From: an uncultured Eubacteriaceae bacterium
Lineage (GTDB): Bacteria; Bacillota; Clostridia; Lachnospirales; CAG-274
Assembly (NCBI GenBank): GCA_946534775.1
Contig: CAMNCZ010000060.1
Span: forward strand, 1 to 6,590
DNA: 6,590 bases
Direction of reading: 5' to 3'
Shown: in pieces, positions 5,841-6,590 of the stretch
How the letters are laid out: the number at the start of each line of letters is the position of its first letter
Numbering within the stretch: position 1 is the stretch's first letter
Notes under the pieces: model-generated
Told to the model about the DNA's origin: nothing
Database searches by the model: none
What the model saw: only the letters and a program-made list of their open reading frames with translations
Program-made: the position numbers and the translations under genes

Positions 5841-6590
5841 ATGAAACACGGTTTTTTCAGGACGGCTGCGGCAACGCCAAAGGTGAAAGTCGGCTGCTGT
5901 TCATATAACAAAACGCAGATACTTGCGGCTGTAAACGAGGCTTACGAAAACGGGGCGGAACTGCTTGTGCTGCCCGAACTTTGCATAACGGGCTATACCT
6001 GCGGCGATCTTTTCGGCCAGACGGCGCTTATTGATGCGGCGCGCCGCACTTTGTGCGAAATAGCTGCGGAAACGGAAAATATCGAAATGCTTTTTACGGT
6101 AGGTCTGCCGTTTGAAGAGGGCGGCAAGCTCTACAACTGCGCGGCGGTGTTGTACAAAGGCAAAATATTGGGTATAGTGCCGAAAACTTTTCTGCCCAAC
6201 TATAACGAGTTTTACGAAATGCGCTGGTTTTCGCCTGCGCCAAAGTCAAAAACGGGCGTTACTTATTTAAACGAGGCAAACGACTATGTTGTTTTCGGTA
6301 CGGAACAGGTTTTCTGCCCCGAAAACAATAAGGACCTTGTGCTTGCGGTGGAACTTTGCGAGGACCTTTGGGCGCCGAACCCGCCGTCTATCCGTCACGC
6401 GCTTGCGGGCGCTACCGTCATTGCAAACCTTTCGGCGGGCAACGAGATAACGGGCAAGGCGGAGTATCGCCGCAGCCTTGTTTCGGGTCAGTCGGGCCGC
6501 CTTATCTGCGGCTATATCTACGCCTGCGCAGGCGATGGCGAAAGTACTACCGATGTGGTATTTTCGGGACACAATATCATTGCTGAAAAC
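5841..6590 (+). CDS. nadE: Glutamine-dependent NAD+ synthetase NadE (N-terminal part, runs off the window)
   Basis: NadE makes NAD+ from deamido-NAD+, ATP and glutamine, the last step of NAD synthesis. The frame is open from ATG 5841 to the last base, giving 250 codons and no stop. Two-domain NadE proteins are usually about 550-680 residues, so the C-terminal ATP-dependent synthetase domain lies beyond the window. What is visible is the nitrilase-type glutaminase domain. Its catalytic triad is clear: E46 in LPELCITGYTCGD, K115 in VPKTFLPNYNEFYE and C173 in VELCEDLWAP. The N-terminus MKHGFFRTAAATPKVKV and the segments NLSAGNEITGKAEYRR (197-212) and ACAGDGESTTD (228-238) are typical of the long NadE form and argue against a plain nitrilase or amidase. 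A GAGGGA site (5831-5836), 4 nt before the ATG, supports the start. It is divergent from the MATE gene and has its own promoter. Confidence 0.95.
   Translation, partial: MKHGFFRTAAATPKVKVGCCSYNKTQILAAVNEAYENGAELLVLPELCITGYTCGDLFGQTALIDAARRTLCEIAAETENIEMLFTVGLPFEEGGKLYNCAAVLYKGKILGIVPKTFLPNYNEFYEMRWFSPAPKSKTGVTYLNEANDYVVFGTEQVFCPENNKDLVLAVELCEDLWAPNPPSIRHALAGATVIANLSAGNEITGKAEYRRSLVSGQSGRLICGYIYACAGDGESTTDVVFSGHNIIAEN

Noticed and set aside
5580..5849. 89-codon minus-strand ORF covering the divergent intergenic region
   Set aside because: It spans both divergent promoters, starts inside nadE on the opposite strand, and is biased to Tyr, Ile, Asn and Phe as expected from AT-rich non-coding DNA.
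6267..6572. 101-codon minus-strand ORF inside nadE
   Set aside because: It is antisense to the clearly recognisable NadE glutaminase domain, with no start signals or motifs.

Overview
The window holds four complete genes and the 5' part of a fifth, nearly all of them housekeeping functions. The likely source is a Clostridia-class Firmicute, perhaps a gut Oscillospiraceae or Ruminococcaceae relative. This is inferred from GGAGG-type ribosome sites, consensus sigma-A promoters with extended -10 elements, moderate GC content in the genes beside AT-rich spacers, and the clostridial look of the NadE N-terminus. The genus cannot be fixed from the sequence alone.

Layout. Positions 1-132 are a non-coding leader with a strong promoter (TTGTAT, 17 bp, TGA-TATAAT). 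It drives a tight plus-strand operon: glmM (phosphoglucosamine mutase, 133-1482), glmS (glucosamine-6-phosphate synthase, 1502-3340) and mtnN (MTA/SAH nucleosidase, 3356-4045). Spacers are 19 and 15 nt. A long stem-loop with a T-tract (4061-4105) ends the operon. A short spacer with small palindromes follows. A convergent minus-strand gene (4195-5583) encodes a 12-helix MATE-family multidrug efflux protein. The 257-nt AT-rich region 5584-5840 separates it from a divergent plus-strand gene starting at 5841. That gene is the N-terminal 250 codons of a glutamine-dependent NAD+ synthetase (nadE), cut off by the window end, and it has its own promoter at 5754-5782.

How the genes relate. GlmS makes glucosamine-6-phosphate from fructose-6-phosphate and glutamine, and GlmM converts it to glucosamine-1-phosphate for UDP-GlcNAc and peptidoglycan synthesis, so the first two genes are consecutive pathway steps. 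MtnN removes by-products of S-adenosylmethionine use; its presence in the operon is a co-expression oddity rather than a pathway link. The MATE exporter and NadE have no evident link to the operon.

I found no mobile element, CRISPR array, tRNA, rRNA or novel defence-type system. The points worth a second look are modest: glmS has no room in front of it for the glmS ribozyme common in Firmicutes, the glmM and nadE promoters share an unusually similar -10/start region, and the 4106-4194 spacer carries palindromic structure.
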